Of a stretch of DNA of 64,000 nucleotides, positions 60,111 to 64,000 are shown piece by piece. The notes below the pieces were generated by a model, which saw only the letters and a list, made by a program, of their open reading frames with translations, searched no databases and was not told the origin of the DNA. This DNA comes from Anaeramoeba flamelloides (taxonomy: Eukaryota > Metamonada > Anaeramoebidae): positions 434,001-498,000 of the forward strand of contig JANTQA010000047.1 of the NCBI GenBank assembly GCA_027625915.1, read 5' to 3'. The first letter of the stretch is position 1; each line of letters opens with the position of its first letter. The position numbers were made by a program, and so were the translations under genes.

Positions 60111-61382
60111 ATGTTAGCTTATTTTTCAACAACCAAACAAACTTTGCCGGTTCAAAAAGCACCGGTTACACTTTTGAGAAGCTTTTCAACCAATAGCAAA
60201 ACAAGAATAATCAATCCAAGGACTAACGAAAGAGAAAGTGCGAGCACAAATTTCGATCTTGGAGTTGAAAAAAAGACAGGACAAAAGAGCCCGATCCCCG
60301 AGGGGAGAAAACCAAAAGCCGAACCAAAAAAAACGGCCAAAAGAGCGCCTACATTCCAACCCATCTGCTTGTCACCGTCCACCGAGCTTTTGCTTGAGGG
60401 GATCAAAAATGGGAATAGGCGAATGCTGAGCAAGGCGATCACGCTTGTCGAGTCCGAGTTGGAACGAGATCAAAAGCAGGCAACAAGCCTGCTGACGAGA
60501 ATTATCGAGGAAAGAAGAGAAAAGGCGCAAATTGATCCAAACTCCATCAACACCTTTCGTGTTGGCATCACGGGGCCACCGGGCACTGGCAAGTCCACCT
60601 TCGTGGAGACACTTGGGACCAATCTGTGTAACCAGGGGAATAAGGTTGCCGTTATTGCGATCGATCCCTCCTCCCGCAAGACCGGCGGATCAATTTTGGG
60701 TGATCGCTCAAGGATGATCAAGCTGGGGATGCACGAGAATTCCTTTATCAGACCCTCGCCCTCTCGCGGAATAGCCGGTGGCCTCAGTGTACACACTTCT
60801 GATCAGATCCTGCTCTGCGAGCACGCGGGCTATAACGTCATTATTGTGGAAACCGTCGGCGTTGGGCAAACCGAGGTTTCCGTTGCAGACGTGACAGACA
60901 TGTTTATGCTGCTACTCTCGCCCGGCGGAGGCGACGTGATCCAGGGCATCAAGAAGGGTGTCGTTGAATACGCAGACATGATCGTCGTCAATAAGTGCGA
61001 CGGGGACCTCGTGCAGCGAGGTAAAATGATCCAATACGAATACAAAAACGCCATACAACTTTTGGGACACCAAATGGGCGACTGGATACCACCAGTGCTA
61101 ACAGCTAGCTCCCTAATGGGGATCGGTATCCAAGACGTTTGGAAAAAGGCCCTAGAATTCAAACAACACTCGAAAGAAAATGGCCTTTTCGAAACCAAAA
61201 GAGCTCTCAAAAGAAAGAATGAGTTTTGGAAAAAATTATACGAATTCTTGAAAATGGGCTTGCATAACTCTGAAGAAGTTATGAACTCAATCCAAAAATT
61301 ACAATCACTCGTAGAACGAGGCGTAATATCTTCACGACAAGCTTCTTCCGATATTGTTGGCCAAATTTTTCAATATATGTAA
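60111..61382 (+). CDS. MMAA/MeaB-type GTPase, methylmalonyl-CoA mutase chaperone, probably organellar
   Basis: This 423-residue intronless frame matches MMAA/MeaB/ArgK G3E GTPases. It has the P-loop GITGPPGTGKST (~152-163), DPSSRKTGGSILGDRSRM (~185), RPSPSRG, ETVGVGQTEVSVAD (~246) and NKCDGD (~293-298, the NKxD base-recognition motif), then the C-terminal dimerisation helices. The family loads and protects adenosylcobalamin-dependent methylmalonyl-CoA mutase, a step in propionate metabolism. The first ~30 residues (MLAYFSTTKQTLPVQKAPVT and so on) are basic, Ser/Thr-rich and lack acidic residues, like a mitochondrial or hydrogenosomal presequence. The central ~700 bp have about 50-55% G+C in lines I counted (30/60 and 33/60), against a very A+T-rich background. 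The gene ends are less G+C-rich. Confidence 0.93.
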   Translation: MLAYFSTTKQTLPVQKAPVTLLRSFSTNSKTRIINPRTNERESASTNFDLGVEKKTGQKSPIPEGRKPKAEPKKTAKRAPTFQPICLSPSTELLLEGIKNGNRRMLSKAITLVESELERDQKQATSLLTRIIEERREKAQIDPNSINTFRVGITGPPGTGKSTFVETLGTNLCNQGNKVAVIAIDPSSRKTGGSILGDRSRMIKLGMHENSFIRPSPSRGIAGGLSVHTSDQILLCEHAGYNVIIVETVGVGQTEVSVADVTDMFMLLLSPGGGDVIQGIKKGVVEYADMIVVNKCDGDLVQRGKMIQYEYKNAIQLLGHQMGDWIPPVLTASSLMGIGIQDVWKKALEFKQHSKENGLFETKRALKRKNEFWKKLYEFLKMGLHNSEEVMNSIQKLQSLVERGVISSRQASSDIVGQIFQYM

Positions 61383-61527
61383 TTATTTTTAAATTCGGAA
61401 AATCTATTTATGATTATTTTGGTATCATCTTTTTTTATATCTATATTTCGAGGTTTTTTTTTTTTTTTTTATTGTTTTTTTAATTTGAAGAAATTAAATA
61501 ATTTAATTTCTCATTCACTCTCTTATA

Positions 61528-61560
<33 letters not shown>

Positions 61561-63741
61561 TTATTTTCTAATTTTAGTTTTTTTAGAAATAAAGGAAAAT
61601 TTGTTAAAAAAAGTTGTTTTTTTTTTTAAAAATTCTTGAATTTTAGGGAGTTTTGAAAAGTATTTCAAAAATTAATTTTTATATTGATTTATTTTACAAG
61701 TTTCATTATTTACACAACAAATAATTATAAAAATATAGTCAGTTCCACTTTTAAGACACAAACTTTCAACGAAATTTAAGGCACAAAAAGAATCTCAAAT
61801 TAAGGCAAAAAATTTGTAATTTTTTTTTTACGGTTTATTTTACTAGAATCTGACTTTTGTGCTTTAATTTGAGTTTTTTTTGTACCTTAAATTTAGTAGA
61901 AAGTTTGTGTCTACAAAGAGTTACGGAACCAATTATTTCCAATTTTTTCGAAATTGTACTAGAGTAATTCTATTCACAATTTTAAAGGTACCCAGAATTT
62001 TTAAAGGTAATTTTATTAATTCAAACTTTTTATTCGTAAAAGTTTCCAAAAAATTCATTTGATGATTTTCATAACAAAAAAGTAAAATGGATTAAAATTT
62101 AGATTTTTTTTTTTCTAAATCATAAATCCACAGACTCAAGAATCATCATAGCAATTTAATTGAATCGACGTCAATTTTTTTTGTCAATTCTTTATTAATG
62201 AACCAATTTTGATAAAATTATATATTTGATTTTGTTATTCCAAATACTACTAGAATTATAAGAAGAAAAATGCAAGATCTATCAGTTCTTCAAAATATTC
62301 AATAAAATAGTTTTATAGTAAAAATAACCCCATTATACAATCTCAAAAAACATCGAATAATAAGTTTTCTTAGATATCTGAAATAATTCTTTTTTATATA
62401 CTAACTCAATTTCATCAAAGTAGAGTTCATTTTGATTATTTTAGTTAACTCTATTTCAATTTTTAAAATTATTTGTCAAATTAAAGTTTTTTTAAAAATC
62501 AAAGTAATTTTTGACAAATAAAAAAATCAAAAGAAACGAATTTTTCAAAGAGAGACAAGACAAATGATCTCCAAAACTCACATCCAACAACAGCTATAAC
62601 AACACACCTCTTTAAATATTGCTTTAGTTTTGAAATAGTACAAAGATAAGAGGATATATTACCCAATGAAGAAATACTAAAAACTGACAATTGCAGAACA
62701 ACATTTTGAGATAAAAAAAAACTTTCGCTACTTTAATGATCAGAACTTTAAAATATAAGAAACTCATAAAACCATTCTTCTCTTTATAAATATAAAAAAT
62801 TAATTCCAAATAAAGGAAAAATAAACCACAAATTTTTAATCGAGGTCAATTCATTCATTTTTGTCTCAGAAAGAAAATGATTTTGAATTTTGAGGATTAA
62901 ATTACAAAATTTCCAAATATTATTTTGAAAATCAAATTTCATCTTGGAACAAAAATCCACATTAGAAGTAAGATTTGTAAATGACTTTAAAAATTCTAAT
63001 AGCGATAACTACACCCCTTTTAAATATAAACACTAATATTTTTTCAATATATTCAATTAAACCATTTTGAGTTATCAAAAATAAGCATCTCAAAAAATAC
63101 AAAGCAATTCACTGATTAATATTTATAATAATAAAAACAATGTCTTAGTATGATGAAATAATAATTACAATAGCAATAAAAAATATAAAAAATTATTATA
63201 AACTAACAAAAAAAAATCCAATTAATATAGTTTTCAATTACATAAAAAAATGGAAAAAAAATTGATCTCCGAGAAACAGTAGTTTTTTCTTATTTTATTC
63301 TTAGTAGATCAGACTTTTTTGAAAATTACCAGATCCCAAATACGTATGTAAAAATATCACCTACAACAAGTAATAATATTTTATCCAGATGCTGTAGTAG
63401 ACTGATCCATTAAATTTCATTAAACTTAAGTTAGTGGCCACGGTAAAGAACAATTTATCACTTTTTTTGCAATTACAAAGAGGATCAGAAAATATTATTT
63501 TAAACTTTAGTTATACATCATTGATTGTTATTATTTAAAGTACTTCATTCATTTGATTTTTTTAATTTTTTTTTCAAAAGTCCCAAATAAATTGCCAGAA
63601 AAAATTTATTGAGTTAAATTGCTTAAAATGGTATTTCGAATTTTGAAAGGCTTATCTTTTTTCCTTATCTCAACATTATATTGTGGTATTTAATTTTGTC
63701 ATTTGTTATTTTTTCAACATTTTAGGATTTTTTTAATCCTC
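61383..63741. other. Intergenic interval with (TA)n and family G copy G2
   Basis: A TA tract lies at ~61525-61559, and family G at 61740-61930. No gene is supported between them and the partial frame at the window end; TAA at 63691 closes that frame upstream. Confidence 0.55.
61740..61930. mobile_element. Family G foldback element, copy G2
   Basis: The arms start cagttccacttttaagacac and end agtttgtgtctacaaag...ggaac. Same length (191 bp) and arm order as G1. Confidence 0.7.
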
Positions 63742-64000
63742 ATGAAAACAAAAAGCAATAAGAAAGATTGTTTTTTCAATGAAATTTTGGATAACTGGAT
63801 TTTGTTTAAAAAGAATAAACATATTAAAATTGGGAAAATCGCAAAAGGGGATACAAATAGAACTTTAATAATTAGAAGGATTCCAAATAATTTTAATTAT
63901 CCCAAAACATATCAGGTTAGGATTTCAAACACTTGTATTTGGTGGAATTCCAGAAGTCAATATGATCATATTTTAACAAAATTTAAACCACAAAATAGCC
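63742..64000 (+). CDS. Unknown protein, 3' truncated by the window
   Basis: The frame opens at an ATG (in-frame TAA upstream at 63691) and runs 86 codons to the last base: MKTKSNKKDCFFNEILDNWI, then KIGKIAKGDTNRTLIIRRIP and NTCIWWNSRSQYDHIL. The composition is basic and globular, without the Gln/Asn runs of other genes. I recognise no family. A mobile-element ORF is possible given the number of LINE relics nearby, but there is no direct evidence. Confidence 0.4.
   Translation, partial: MKTKSNKKDCFFNEILDNWILFKKNKHIKIGKIAKGDTNRTLIIRRIPNNFNYPKTYQVRISNTCIWWNSRSQYDHILTKFKPQNS

Noticed and set aside
60152-61210. Three overlapping minus-strand frames and a second plus-strand frame over the MMAA gene
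   Set aside because: The higher G+C content removes chance stops. The MMAA frame has all family motifs, so the others are shadows.

Overview
The window is eukaryotic and extremely A+T-rich, with standard-code genes, spliceosomal GT-AG introns, and proteins full of Gln/Asn and Lys/Glu runs. Free-living amoebae look like this. The Lys-Glu-Asn runs, the methylmalonyl-CoA chaperone with a probable organelle presequence, a RasGEF and very long introns make an Anaeramoeba-like protist my best guess. That is an inference; compact dictyostelid-type genomes fit poorly because introns here reach 6.5 kb.

Layout. 1-2765 (+): CWF19-like splicing protein with a huge poly-Gln N-terminus, probably cut at its 5' end by the window edge. 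6614-8884 (+): FHA/degenerate P-loop protein that lacks the AAA+ half expected for its family. 12561-19451 (-): USP25/28-like deubiquitinase in two exons, split by a 4.4-kb intron exactly before the catalytic His. 24707-26594 (+): CAP-Gly protein in three exons with short introns. About 31922-38482 (+): RasGEF in at least two exons with a 5.06-kb intron. 41686-51865 (+): CS-domain plus Sel1-repeat protein with a C-terminal membrane segment, in three exons with 6.5-kb and 2.45-kb introns. 60111-61382 (+): intronless MMAA/MeaB GTPase, clearly richer in G+C than everything else. 63742-64000 (+): open frame running off the end. I found no tRNA, rRNA or CRISPR.

Between and inside the genes is a dense layer of small mobile elements that I could define by internal comparison: family A (about 545 bp, inverted termini, six copies), family B (about 550 bp, sharing its tail with a LINE), family C (about 175 bp), family E (about 750 bp, TTAA at its ends), family F, family G (about 190-bp foldback), family H (about 470 bp, TA-flanked), a separate 300-bp foldback, and at least four decayed LINE relics. 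Much of the length of the large introns is made of these.

The most unusual object is a 1.3-kb TA-flanked inverted-repeat element (14620-15935) in the deubiquitinase intron. Its two arms carry arrays of a near-palindromic ATCRYGAT motif repeated every 17-21 bp (7 copies left, 12 right), and its interior holds a 100-codon ORF of unknown origin. No LTR retrotransposon or Polinton-type element was recognised.
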